Positions 15,846-24,899 of a stretch of DNA of 64,000 nucleotides are shown one piece after another (positions within the stretch are counted from its first letter, which is position 1; every line of letters starts with the position of its first letter). A model generated the notes under the pieces. That model did no database searches and had not been told where the DNA came from. It worked only from the letters and a program-made list of their open reading frames with translations. Source of the stretch: Sphingobacterium puteale (GTDB lineage Bacteria; Bacteroidota; Bacteroidia; Sphingobacteriales; Sphingobacteriaceae); contig NZ_RBWS01000027.1 in NCBI RefSeq assembly GCF_003627955.1, positions 1 through 64,000 of the forward strand, written 5' to 3'. The position numbers and the translations under genes were made by a program.

Positions 15846-18254
15846 ATGCTCAAGTCTACCTACATTTTTTTTATATCCCTATTTTTCGTCACGACCATAG
15901 CCCAGGCACAAACATCCCTTTCAGGTTATGTGAAAGACCTCTTCGGAAAAGGAGTCGAAGGCGCTACGGTGACTATTGTCGGTACGAACCAGCGCACTTC
16001 CACCGATGTGGACGGTTTTTACAAACTCCAAATTGAGGGTAAACAACTTCCTAAATTGGAAGTGACATCTGTAGGCTATATCACACAAAGCGCTGTATTG
16101 AAAAGCAATGAAACCTACAGAGACTTCCAGCTCAAAAAGGATGAACGTGTTCTCGAAGTTGCCAACGTGAGGGGGCAAACCGACAACCAGCGCCGTGTGA
16201 ACGAAATCAAGCGATCAGGCTTTAATGTCAGTGTGATCGATATGAACCGCTATGCTAATCAAACGGCCAATGTCAGTCAAATTTTACGTACCGCGCCCGG
16301 CGTCACCATTCGTGAAGATGGCGGATTGGGATCTAATTTTGTATTTCGGATCAACGGTCTCGCAGCAAAAATTTATATAGACGGCGTTCCCATGGATGAT
16401 TTCGGACCAGCCATGTCGATAAATAATATCCCTGTCAATCTGGTCGACCGTGTCGAGATCTATAAAGGAGTCGTTCCCGCATTTTTAGGCTCAGACGCCT
16501 TGGGTGGTGCTGTTAACATTATTACCAAACAACGCAACAGACACTTTCTTGATCTCAGTTATAGCTATGGTTCCTTCAATACGCATCAAGCGTCATTGGT
16601 CGGCATGTACACCAATCCCAAAAGTAAACTATCGGTTCGTACGAATGCCTTCTACAATTATTCCGACAATGACTACAAGATGTATACCGAGGAGAAGTAT
16701 GGCGTAATTCTTGAAAAAGAAATCAATAATAAATTTGTCAAGATCGACGAAGCTAGACGATTCAAGGACCGTTACTATTCTACCATGGGTCAGATTGAGG
16801 TGGGCCTTCGCGATAAAAGCTGGGCCGATCAGTTTTTTGTGGGACTGACTTATTCGGGCAACAATAAACAAAATCAGCTCGGCGCAACAATCAATAAACC
16901 TTATGGTGGCAACTGGACCGAATCGGCCTATATGATGCCGACCCTAAGCTACAAAAAGCAAAACTTCCTCGTAGACCGCCTATATGCCGATATCTATGCC
17001 AATTATGGTTTTGAAATTAAACGCAATAGGGATACAGCGCAATATAACTATCAATGGGATGGTGTTCCAATAACCAATACGACAGGAAATGCTTCCAACC
17101 CAGAGAAATATATTAAAGATAATATCAATAGTGTGCTCGGACGAATAAACTTAAACTACGATTTTGATGAGAGCCGCAATCAGAGCTTAAACCTGAACTA
17201 TAATATCAGTACCAATGACCGTCAGACCTATGATGTAATTTCTGATCACGATGATTCCGGATTACCAAAGAACATGGTGAAACATATTGCCGGTCTAGCC
17301 TGGCAAAGTCAATGGTTTGACAAACGCTTGGTTGCCAACCTGGCCTTTAAATACTACGGCATCGATACCTACCAAAAGATTGATGAACGGGAATTTGACG
17401 ATAACAATCAATACCTGAGTGGTGACATCGTCACCCAAACAAGATATTTGGGGTATAAAGGGTATAGTGTAGCTGCTCGCTATCGTATTTTCAAGGATGG
17501 TGGTGTCAAGTTCTCTGCCGAACGGGCTTATAACCTGCCTGAAATGACTGCCATATATGGCGACAATTTTAATGTTCTTCCCAATTGGGATTTAAAGCCT
17601 GAGAAGAGCGACAATCTCAACGGGGGCTTTTACTACAATACCTTCTTTAACGAAAACCATTTTATCAATTTTGATCTTTCCGGTTTTTATCGCCTGGCAA
17701 AAGATTACCAAAATACACGCATTGTATCCGATAATGGTCAGGACAAATTTCAGTATTACAATATTCCGGGCGTCAAAATCTATGGTGGCAGTTTCGAAGC
17801 ACGCTACGGCTATAAAGACGTTATTACGGCCGCAATAAATGGAAGTTATGACCGAGCCATCGACAATCAGAAATATACCGATGAGACCAACCAGCAAGTA
17901 AGTTTGAGTTATGGCTACCAAATTCCAAACCGACCATGGGTTTATGGCAATTTGGATCTCGGCTTTGCACAAAACGATTGGTTCAGCAAAGGTAGCCGTA
18001 CACAGATCAACTGGACCACGCTGTACACCAAATGGTTTTACTTAAGCGATAGCCACCTGGGTTCATTGGCTTCCAAAAATTATATTCCCACACAACTGGT
18101 GCACAACTTGTTGGTGAGCTATTCCTGGAATCGCAACCGTTATAATATTTCTGGCGAGGCCCGCAACATCTTTGATGAGCGCTCCTATGACAACTTCCGT
18201 CTGCAAAAACCCGGACGCGCATTTTATGTAAAATTTAGAGTTTCCCTACTATAA
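15846..18254 (+). CDS. TonB-dependent outer-membrane receptor (putative siderophore/iron)
   Basis: An 802-aa outer-membrane receptor. A signal peptide (cleavage near AQAQT) is followed by a CarboxypepD_reg-like beta-sandwich (about residues 22-95), common in Bacteroidota receptors. A plug domain comes next (VSQILRTAPGVTIREDGG, then GVVPAFLGSDALGGAVNII), and a 22-strand-type barrel runs to the C-terminal strand AFYVKFRVSL. No SusD partner follows, which argues for metal or siderophore import rather than glycan uptake. The next gene is a DUF4374-like lipoprotein 23 bp away, and a PepSY reductase operon is divergent. The substrate is inferred to be a ferric chelate or haem. Confidence 0.93.
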   Translation: MLKSTYIFFISLFFVTTIAQAQTSLSGYVKDLFGKGVEGATVTIVGTNQRTSTDVDGFYKLQIEGKQLPKLEVTSVGYITQSAVLKSNETYRDFQLKKDERVLEVANVRGQTDNQRRVNEIKRSGFNVSVIDMNRYANQTANVSQILRTAPGVTIREDGGLGSNFVFRINGLAAKIYIDGVPMDDFGPAMSINNIPVNLVDRVEIYKGVVPAFLGSDALGGAVNIITKQRNRHFLDLSYSYGSFNTHQASLVGMYTNPKSKLSVRTNAFYNYSDNDYKMYTEEKYGVILEKEINNKFVKIDEARRFKDRYYSTMGQIEVGLRDKSWADQFFVGLTYSGNNKQNQLGATINKPYGGNWTESAYMMPTLSYKKQNFLVDRLYADIYANYGFEIKRNRDTAQYNYQWDGVPITNTTGNASNPEKYIKDNINSVLGRINLNYDFDESRNQSLNLNYNISTNDRQTYDVISDHDDSGLPKNMVKHIAGLAWQSQWFDKRLVANLAFKYYGIDTYQKIDEREFDDNNQYLSGDIVTQTRYLGYKGYSVAARYRIFKDGGVKFSAERAYNLPEMTAIYGDNFNVLPNWDLKPEKSDNLNGGFYYNTFFNENHFINFDLSGFYRLAKDYQNTRIVSDNGQDKFQYYNIPGVKIYGGSFEARYGYKDVITAAINGSYDRAIDNQKYTDETNQQVSLSYGYQIPNRPWVYGNLDLGFAQNDWFSKGSRTQINWTTLYTKWFYLSDSHLGSLASKNYIPTQLVHNLLVSYSWNRNRYNISGEARNIFDERSYDNFRLQKPGRAFYVKFRVSLL

Positions 18255-18277
18255 TTAATCAAACATCATTTATAATC

Positions 18278-19489
18278 ATGAAAAAAAATAGATTATTTGG
18301 CTTTTGTGCATTAGCAGCACTGTTGGTATCCTCCTGCAAAGATAGCCCGAACATTCCAGAAGTGACAACACCTGAAGCGTCTGAATATTCCGTGTGGGTG
18401 GCCACCGCAACTGGATCTTATCTTTTAACGACTGATGAGATCATGAAAGATACTTTATTATCGCCTGCCAACAATAAAGGGGTCGACATCACCGGCAACT
18501 TACCTCAAGCGCGTTATGCCGGTTATGCTTATATTTTTAATGGTTTCTATTACTTGTCCAACGATGGTACACGTTTTAGTAAACATCAATTGGTAGAAAC
18601 ACCGCAAGGTCTTGTATTTAAAGAAGTCGATAATTACGCATTTCCAAGTGCGTTCTACCTCGGAAAGATGGCGAGCCAATTCAGTACCACTGACGAAATT
18701 GTCTTCACATCCACAGGTGCCAGTGACGCCAACCTGGAGAAAAAAATATTTGAGAAAGACATTTACTTTATGAATACCAAGGATATGACGCTCAATAAAA
18801 CCTTAAAAGCGCAGATTCCGACCTTGGATTACACCGTTTACAAAGCCGATGGAAAAACAGTTGATCCAACGATATTGAATGTGACCAGTATGCGTATTGC
18901 TGGCGGTAAAGCTTATTTTGGCTTATTTTATTATGACTCTGATTACAATGTAGTCAGCAAGAAAGCTTATGCTTACATCTGTGATTACCCAAGCATGGCC
19001 AATGGACATATCATGAGCGATGACCGGACAAGCTATGTCGCAGGTCACTGGCAAAGAGAAAACTATTCGTTCCTGGATGACAACAATAATCTTTACCTCT
19101 TGACCCGCGGTAAAACGGATGGTACCTATGCGATCTTACGTGTCAACAATGGGCAGTATGAATTTGACAAAAACTATCTATACGATCTAAAAGATTACGC
19201 TGTAAAAGGTGGTGACCTCGCTTGGTTAGGTGATGGTAAGGCTTATATCAGACCTTATGTCATCGACGTAGCCAACAAGAAAATAGTGGCCAATCTGGCG
19301 GAAATGACAGGAGGCGATCCAACGACGACCATCAACCTGATTCAAGATGGCAACCTGTATACCGCCGTAAAAACACCAGCATCGAAATGGTTTATTTACG
19401 AATATAATATTAAAAATAATACGGTTAAAAAAGGTGCTGAGATTGATCCTGGAGTAACACAGGTTTATCACATCAATAAACTGAAATAA
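18278..19489 (+). CDS. Lipoprotein, DUF4374-like
   Basis: A 403-aa lipoprotein: positive start MKKNRLF, hydrophobic stretch, lipobox VSSC near residue 20. The rest is beta-rich with repeated W/Y-containing blades (for example YSVWVATATGSYLLTTDE and YSFLDDNNNLYLLTRG), consistent with a seven-bladed-propeller-like DUF4374 protein. In Bacteroidota this family lies next to iron-regulated TonB receptors and probably sits on the outer leaflet or periplasmic face assisting ligand capture. It follows the receptor gene by 23 bp, so the two are one operon, ended by the hairpin at 19558-19594. The function is inferred from neighbours. Confidence 0.8.
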   Translation: MKKNRLFGFCALAALLVSSCKDSPNIPEVTTPEASEYSVWVATATGSYLLTTDEIMKDTLLSPANNKGVDITGNLPQARYAGYAYIFNGFYYLSNDGTRFSKHQLVETPQGLVFKEVDNYAFPSAFYLGKMASQFSTTDEIVFTSTGASDANLEKKIFEKDIYFMNTKDMTLNKTLKAQIPTLDYTVYKADGKTVDPTILNVTSMRIAGGKAYFGLFYYDSDYNVVSKKAYAYICDYPSMANGHIMSDDRTSYVAGHWQRENYSFLDDNNNLYLLTRGKTDGTYAILRVNNGQYEFDKNYLYDLKDYAVKGGDLAWLGDGKAYIRPYVIDVANKKIVANLAEMTGGDPTTTINLIQDGNLYTAVKTPASKWFIYEYNIKNNTVKKGAEIDPGVTQVYHINKLK

Positions 19490-19557
19490 ATAATTTTTTA
19501 TTTTTCAAAACTTTTCCTTTAAGAGATTGTTCTGATAACGTTTTTCAATAGGTAGTA

Positions 19558-19594
19558 AACGCGCTGACACTCCCAAAGTCAGTGCGTTTTTTTT
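19558..19594 (+). terminator. Terminator of the TonB receptor operon
   Basis: Stem arms AACGCGCTGAC (19558-19568) and GTCAGTGCGTT (19578-19588) with one G-T pair, followed by a run of eight T. It lies 69 bp after the lipoprotein stop. Confidence 0.85.
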
Positions 19595-19596
19595 CA

Positions 19597-19626
19597 TTGC
19601 GAATCAGCTTAAAATATTTATGTTTG
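19597..19626 (+). promoter_or_regulatory. Promoter of the S41 lipoprotein protease gene
   Basis: ATTG (core TTG 19597-19599), 19 nt, then TATGTTTG (19619-19626), in good agreement with the Bacteroidota consensus. Start near 19633, 13 nt before the ATG. It sits immediately after the preceding terminator. Confidence 0.6.
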
Positions 19627-19645
19627 TCTTACAAATGTTTCAACA

Positions 19646-21211
19646 ATGAACTTAATGCCCATAAAACAAGCCGGACGTTTGGCTGCACTGGCACTGACAG
19701 GACTTTTTGTCCTCTCCTGCAAGAAGGATAATCCTAAACCCGAACCAGAGCCGGAACCAACTGACCGCACCGAAGGTCAGCTTATTAAAGACGATATTTA
19801 TAAATATTATAAACTGTATTCCGTTTGGGCGGACGGATCTATACCGGATTATTTAAAAGATCCAGCACAGTATACCGATCAATATGGATCGGCCAGTAGT
19901 GTGCTCGATGCACTTAAAAGGCTGACACCTGTCCATGTAGCGGCTGGTTACTCGGGGGTTTTTGACCGTTTTTCCTTTATAGAAGGTATCAACGGTTACA
20001 ATATTGCAGGGCAGGCCAGTACAAAGATGGACAACAACGAAGGTTATGGCATCTCAGTACAATGGTTTTCTTTGGATGCTGCTACCGCACAGCCTTATAT
20101 TTCCTTTGTGGAAGGGGGATCTCCGGCACAGGTGGCTGGGTTTAAACGCGCAGATATTATTACATCGGTCAATAATGACAAGGAAAATTATTCGGTCGAA
20201 GTTACCTGTCCGGATCCCGGCGGAAGCTGCGAAGTCAAGGACCCAGCGGCCTACAGCCGACTGCGCAACAATATCAATACAGCTTTGGATGCCGCCAGTC
20301 TTACCCTGCAGGTGAAACGTGCGGATAACAAGCTGTTCGAAAAACCGATGAGCTATAACAATTCCTATGTGATCAATCCGATCTATAAGGATACGATCTA
20401 CCTGAATAGTAATAATAATATCGGTTATCTGGCCTTGTCGTCTTTTGAGGAAATTGAAAATAACAATCAAAACCAGAGAAATATCGATGCGGCCTTTACG
20501 CAATATGAGGCCAAACAAATCAAAAGCCTGATTGTTGATCTGCGTTACAATGGCGGGGGCTATGTAGACGCGGCTATTTATGTCGCTGATAAGATCGGTG
20601 GCGCCAAGACCAAGGGTAAATTGATGCTGACCTATGAAATGAACAATTACATGCAGTCGGATGCAGCAAAGAGCTTAAGAGATCAGCTGCATATGTATGA
20701 TACCTACTTCGAAGGATTAAGTGCCTTAAATCTCAATAAAGTTTATTTCTTGGTGAGTGAAGAAACCGCTTCAGCAGCTGAGATGCTAATCAACGTGCTT
20801 ACCCCGCACCTTCCGGTAGAGATCATTGCCACGGAATCAAGGACATATGGTAAACCCGTTGGATTTTTCGAGCAGAAAGTCCGCGATAAAGTATCTTATT
20901 GGCCGGCGTCATTTATTCTGAAGAATTCACGTGGAAATCTTGGCGAAAAATATAACAAGGGTGCTGAATCCGGTCTGCGTGATTATTGGGATGGTCTTGT
21001 TCCCGATAAGAGCGAAGTTGGTGACGATGTGTCAGCCGAAGTCGGAGATCCTAAGGAGAGAATGCTGGCAACAGCTTTAGCGGATGCGGCTCCCTCGACC
21101 AGAGCTCGGGCAGCATTGCGAAGTATTTCTTCCCGAACGATCCAACCGGTGGATCAGGGCAAAATGCATACAAGGCCTGAGCGGGGTATGATCAAGACCC
21201 GTGGCAGATAA
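19646..21211 (+). CDS. S41 family peptidase, lipoprotein
   Basis: A 521-aa C-terminal-processing-type protease. The signal peptide ends in lipobox LSCKKD (Cys near residue 26), followed by a Pro/Glu-rich linker. A PDZ-like region (about residues 120-215) includes GSPAQVAGFKRADII; the S41 core has DLRYNGGGYVD, catalytic Ser in ETASAAEM and Lys in RTYGKPVG. The last 40 residues form an Arg/Ser-rich tail that is unusual for the family. It has its own promoter and terminator, so it is monocistronic. It is anchored in the envelope; the substrate is unknown, and it differs from Prc in domain plan. Confidence 0.92.
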   Translation: MNLMPIKQAGRLAALALTGLFVLSCKKDNPKPEPEPEPTDRTEGQLIKDDIYKYYKLYSVWADGSIPDYLKDPAQYTDQYGSASSVLDALKRLTPVHVAAGYSGVFDRFSFIEGINGYNIAGQASTKMDNNEGYGISVQWFSLDAATAQPYISFVEGGSPAQVAGFKRADIITSVNNDKENYSVEVTCPDPGGSCEVKDPAAYSRLRNNINTALDAASLTLQVKRADNKLFEKPMSYNNSYVINPIYKDTIYLNSNNNIGYLALSSFEEIENNNQNQRNIDAAFTQYEAKQIKSLIVDLRYNGGGYVDAAIYVADKIGGAKTKGKLMLTYEMNNYMQSDAAKSLRDQLHMYDTYFEGLSALNLNKVYFLVSEETASAAEMLINVLTPHLPVEIIATESRTYGKPVGFFEQKVRDKVSYWPASFILKNSRGNLGEKYNKGAESGLRDYWDGLVPDKSEVGDDVSAEVGDPKERMLATALADAAPSTRARAALRSISSRTIQPVDQGKMHTRPERGMIKTRGR

Positions 21212-21273
21212 GTTAATGCTGCTACAGTGTGCTAAGAGCACTAGACGGTATGATAATAGATCAAAGAGATAGG

Positions 21274-21312
21274 AAGGTCACTGGATAATCATTGTTATCC
21301 GGTGACCTTTTA
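21274..21312 (+). terminator. Terminator of the S41 lipoprotein gene
   Basis: 15-bp stem (21274-21288 with 21295-21309, one G-T pair) and 6-nt loop, ending in CCTTTTAATTT. The T-run is on the plus strand, so it ends the S41 gene rather than the facing operon. Confidence 0.8.
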
Positions 21313-21336
21313 ATTTAACAGAAGGCTCAATTCTAA

Positions 21337-22248
21337 TTACTGACTACTAAATACTGATGAATGACACAGTTGGGCAGCAGCAGCGTCGGGTAGGCACTGT
21401 AAATAACCTACCGGTATTTCGCCTACAATTTTTTCCAGAATTGTATTCATCCCGGAAAAAAGATCTTTGTTCCATCGGATTGCTGTACAGCTCGGGAGCA
21501 CTGCAATAAAGCCCTTGATTCCGGGCTGCCATGTAAATGTATTGGCCGGAGCCTGTTCCAGCCGTACAAATGCTTTGAGTGGTAGCAGCTGATTTCTATA
21601 ACAGGGCGTCTTGCCGCTCCAGGGCGTCCCATAGATAAAAATACCCTCTTCCCTGATGCGGACAGCAGGGTTGTCGTCATTCAGCAGTGATGTATTGGGG
21701 ATATGTGTCAGCCAAAGCCGGCTGTGCGTGCTTTTTCCGGTTCCACTTTTACCTAAAAAAGCAACTCCTTCGCCTTTGTGGTTGACCACGGAGGCATGGA
21801 GCATAATGGTATCATGCAGGAGGCTGGCCTGGCCAAATATCATCATGGACATCCAGGTGATCACGGCACTCTGTTCATCCGCCGAGCTCTCAGGGACATA
21901 AATCGTCGATTCTTCAAAGTTACGGCTACTGTATTGGTACCATGTCCCATTGCCCTTCTCATTTACAATGGCCGTTATAAATGTATCACCCTTTTCATAA
22001 AAACGGAATCGGTCGCCCCAGGCGATAGAGTCATCTGTACGTAATATACCCATATCGGCTGTTTCTGGAGCCTTGTCCAAACTGATATTGATGACAATTT
22101 CAGCATTATAGGTACCTACCCAGCGAAAATCCTGGAAGGAGCGAAGGAGTTGATATAAAGGAAATTCCTTAGGATGGTTAAATTCCAGCAATAATTCCGC
22201 AACATGGTAGCGGGTTTGAGCGAGCTCAGGTGATTTGGTGATATCCAT
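21337..22248 (-). CDS. HPr-kinase/PEPCK-like serine kinase
   Basis: A 303-aa protein with a P-loop GKSGTGKS at residues 166-173 inside the HprK-like core (VAFLGKSGTGKSTHSRLWL), then NDDNPAVRI and GTPWSGKT, which mirror the PEPCK/HprK metal- and nucleotide-binding segments. The N-terminal 150 residues resemble no domain I know. It is not a genuine HPr kinase: it lacks the N-terminal HprK domain, and the gene sits with pqqD- and exporter-like genes. Homologous kinases phosphorylate lasso-type peptides (PadeK) and occur in the 'HPr-rel-A' PqqD systems. It is the last gene of the operon, 127 bp after the ABC gene. It probably modifies a peptide; the substrate is unknown. Confidence 0.8.
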   Translation of the reverse strand: MDITKSPELAQTRYHVAELLLEFNHPKEFPLYQLLRSFQDFRWVGTYNAEIVINISLDKAPETADMGILRTDDSIAWGDRFRFYEKGDTFITAIVNEKGNGTWYQYSSRNFEESTIYVPESSADEQSAVITWMSMMIFGQASLLHDTIMLHASVVNHKGEGVAFLGKSGTGKSTHSRLWLTHIPNTSLLNDDNPAVRIREEGIFIYGTPWSGKTPCYRNQLLPLKAFVRLEQAPANTFTWQPGIKGFIAVLPSCTAIRWNKDLFSGMNTILEKIVGEIPVGYLQCLPDAAAAQLCHSSVFSSQ

Positions 22249-22375
22249 GATTCAGTTCATCTTTTGATTAATTACTTCATGAGCTTGCAAGCTCGGTTTG
22301 TTTTAATCTATTGATATTCGTTGAAATATCCAGATTCTTTTTATTGATGTTTATATGTTGCCATCTTGATCTTCC

Positions 22376-24004
22376 TCAATCGAGATAGATGCGATGCGGA
22401 CATTTATCCGCCAGATTCAGGTCGTGCGTTACAAATAGACATATTTTATGTTTTCCATATTCCAGCAGACGATGCGTTAGCGTATCCGAAGTAGTACGGT
22501 CCAGAGCTGAGGTAACTTCATCAAAGAGCCAGATATCACCGTCATGCATCAAGGCACGCGCAATGGCGATACGTTGTGCTTGTCCTTCCGATAGGCCCAT
22601 TCCTGATTCGCCCACTAACGTGTCCACACCATCCGGAAAATCGTATACAAATTCAGCACAGGCCAGCCAAAGCGCTTTATCAATGTCCAGTGGGCTCTCT
22701 TCTTTCACATGGAGCATGAGGTTTTCCCGTATCGTTCCGCTGAAAAGCGAATTACCCTGCGGAATATAAGCAAAATTGACACGATGTTTTGCTTCCAGCG
22801 ATCTTTCACCGTCGCTGTCCACCAGTGTAATGTCACCTGTTTCAGCTTTTAGCAATGCCAGCAACAGACGGATCAGGGTTGTTTTTCCTTTTCCGCTCGG
22901 GCCGATAATTGCTGTTGGCTCGCCCACTTTTAGCGAGAGGTTTAGCTGCTGCAATACCCATTTATCCTCATAACGAAAGGACAGGTCCCTGATACGCAGC
23001 TCTTCTGTCCCATTTAATCGCTGCTGCTCTACCTGAGGTTCAATCTCGCCTTCCTGCAATTCCAGGAGCCGGTCTGCAGATACCCGAAAGCGTACGAAGC
23101 CGGGGATATAGCCGATCAAGGCAAGGATTGGGCTCTGAATGCGCGCCACCAGTTGCAAAAAAGCCGTCATTGTTCCGAAAGTGATCTGCCCGGATTGTAG
23201 CCGATAGACCCCCCAGATAAATGCGACCAAATAACCCGCGTTCATAGCCACCTTCATTGCTCCTTGCGTATACGTTGAAAAATTGATCTGACGCATTTTC
23301 AGCATAAAAAGCTGCTGTTGGCTTGCGGTCAGCTTCGCACGCCTTTTGGGGAAAATGCCCATGGCACGGATCAGCAGGCGGAAGCGCAGATTTTCCTGGA
23401 GGACCTTTGAAAAATTACTTTCTTCTTCTTTGACCTCCTTGCTGAGTTTGCGCATTTTACGGAAGTAAATCTTTGAAAAGACAAAAAGAGGTGAGATGGC
23501 CAGAATCATTAGGGCCAGCATGGGGTCCATATACCACAAGAAACCCACAGAAGCCAATAGTTGGATAATCGTCAATACAAAAGAAAGTACAGTACTGGCG
23601 ATGGTGTTGGCCACTTCTTCACAGTCTGTCTGAATCCGGATCTGGATATCACCTGTATGCCAGTTTTTGATCAATCGCCATACCGATAACATCTGCGCAT
23701 CGAGCATATGACGCTGCAACTGGAGTGTCAGCATCAATTTGATCCGTTCCAGTAGACGGCCCGAAAAGCCTTTGATAGCCACATTGAGCGTAATACTACT
23801 TATAATGCCGACCAACAGCCATTTGAGCGGCAATTCTCCCGGGGAGGTTGCGACATCAACCGCTTTTTTGGACAGGTATACAAAGAGAAGGGACAGACCG
23901 ATGCATATCAGCTCCAATACAAAATAAAGAAGCAATCTGCCGCGATAGCCCTCGCTGATGGACCATGCCCAGCGTGCATGTTGTTTCAGGCTGTTATTGT
24001 TCAT
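22376..24004 (-). CDS. ABC transporter, fused membrane and ATPase domains (peptide exporter type)
   Basis: A 542-aa half-transporter: six helices in residues 1-300, then a nucleotide-binding domain with Walker A GPSGKGKT (368-375), signature LSEGQAQRIAIARAL and Walker B IWLFDEVTSAL. It has the layout of ABCB/lipid-A or bacteriocin exporters but lacks the C39 peptidase domain, so any leader removal must come from another protein, such as the S24/S26 peptidase of this operon. It follows the PqqD gene by 21 bp. Dimerisation would give a working exporter. The cargo is inferred to be a modified peptide from its PqqD and kinase neighbours. Confidence 0.9.
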   Translation of the reverse strand: MNNNSLKQHARWAWSISEGYRGRLLLYFVLELICIGLSLLFVYLSKKAVDVATSPGELPLKWLLVGIISSITLNVAIKGFSGRLLERIKLMLTLQLQRHMLDAQMLSVWRLIKNWHTGDIQIRIQTDCEEVANTIASTVLSFVLTIIQLLASVGFLWYMDPMLALMILAISPLFVFSKIYFRKMRKLSKEVKEEESNFSKVLQENLRFRLLIRAMGIFPKRRAKLTASQQQLFMLKMRQINFSTYTQGAMKVAMNAGYLVAFIWGVYRLQSGQITFGTMTAFLQLVARIQSPILALIGYIPGFVRFRVSADRLLELQEGEIEPQVEQQRLNGTEELRIRDLSFRYEDKWVLQQLNLSLKVGEPTAIIGPSGKGKTTLIRLLLALLKAETGDITLVDSDGERSLEAKHRVNFAYIPQGNSLFSGTIRENLMLHVKEESPLDIDKALWLACAEFVYDFPDGVDTLVGESGMGLSEGQAQRIAIARALMHDGDIWLFDEVTSALDRTTSDTLTHRLLEYGKHKICLFVTHDLNLADKCPHRIYLD

Positions 24005-24025
24005 TTGGCTAGATCAGTGGAAAGG

Positions 24026-24295
24026 TTATTTTTCCAATAGTCCTTGTTTTTCAAAATCTCCAAGTAACACTTTGGCATCGGATTGTGCTTGCTCCGCATC
24101 TACTTCATAGTTATCACAGAGCAGCTCAACGATTGTTGTCTGATCAAACTCTTTTCCTTTGAGTTGTTCCCAAAGCCATGCCGCAGAACTGTTCAGCGTG
24201 TACACGGTCGATAGGTCAATGCTATCCTGGCTGGGGTCAACAATTAAATGATCTGAACCAATTGTTCTCAATACTAAATCCGATCTTAATTTCAT
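24026..24295 (-). CDS. PqqD family protein (RiPP recognition element)
   Basis: An 89-aa single PqqD domain: N-terminal beta hairpin (LVLRTIGSDHLIVDP, VYTLNSSAAWLWEQL) followed by the winged-helix portion with the conserved IVELLCDNYEVDAEQAQSDAKVLLGDFEKQGLL. PqqD-like domains bind leader peptides of ribosomally made, modified peptides and present them to modifying enzymes. No radical-SAM or cyclase gene is nearby; the partners are a kinase, an ABC exporter and an S24/S26 peptidase. It starts 136 bp after the peptidase gene, the widest gap before it in the operon. Family call is strong; the peptide it binds is not visible. Confidence 0.9.
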   Translation of the reverse strand: MKLRSDLVLRTIGSDHLIVDPSQDSIDLSTVYTLNSSAAWLWEQLKGKEFDQTTIVELLCDNYEVDAEQAQSDAKVLLGDFEKQGLLEK

Positions 24296-24431
24296 ATGTA
24301 AATTATCTGTTTTTAATGGTCATATCCTGTTTTCGAATGTTGTCTTCTTGGAAAAAGGATATGTTGGGGCAAAATATAATAAATAAAACCAAAGTTAATA
24401 ATTATTTTCCATCAGCATAATCTGTATATGG

Positions 24432-24896
24432 TCATACCATACGTTTCAATTTGGCAACAATCCGCCGGAGCAGGCGGATACGGTACCAGGCCAGGCCACG
24501 CAATCTTGCCCAGCGGTAATTTAAATTAATTTCCTCGACTGATTGCTGTGGATAATGGACCGAAGCGACAGCAATAATATCTTTCGGGTCTATATACTCT
24601 TTTAATACGAGATTACCGTCCCCGGCCAGGATGATCTGCCCATTTTTTCTTCCGACATATCGGTGAAAAACATACTTCCCTTGATGTTTGGCCAATAGAT
24701 TACTTCCTGGCAGCAATGCCCCGCCGCTGTAAGCCAGCAACAAAACGCTGTCTCCGTCCTGAATAAAAGGGCGCATGCTGCCGCCTTTGATCCGGATCCG
24801 GACCTCCTTACCTTCATCCAGCATACGTTGTACTTCAGCAAAATAGAGGTCATTGGAAATGATACGTGTCTTCTTGTCTTCCGAATATCCGGTCAT
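24432..24896 (-). CDS. S24/S26 family peptidase (signal-peptidase-like, Ser/His type)
   Basis: 154 aa with a compact signal-peptidase fold: nucleophile Ser40 in KGGSMRPFI and a conserved FHRYVG with His78 where bacterial type I signal peptidases use Lys, so it follows the archaeal/ER Ser-His pattern. The beta core continues through IILAGDGNLVLKEYI. There is no N-terminal anchor, but the C-terminus is strongly basic and amphipathic (RWARLRGLAWYRIRLLRRIVAKLKR), suggesting peripheral membrane binding. It starts 3 bp after the thioredoxin-like lipoprotein gene. It may cleave the leader of an exported peptide in this operon (inference). Confidence 0.83.
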   Translation of the reverse strand: MTGYSEDKKTRIISNDLYFAEVQRMLDEGKEVRIRIKGGSMRPFIQDGDSVLLLAYSGGALLPGSNLLAKHQGKYVFHRYVGRKNGQIILAGDGNLVLKEYIDPKDIIAVASVHYPQQSVEEINLNYRWARLRGLAWYRIRLLRRIVAKLKRMV

Positions 24897-24899
24897 ATC

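Noticed and set aside
24303..24392. 29-codon TTG-initiated minus-strand frame just before the PqqD gene
   Set aside because: Start codon is rare, content is not leader-like, and no Shine-Dalgarno is present; kept only as a question in the findings.
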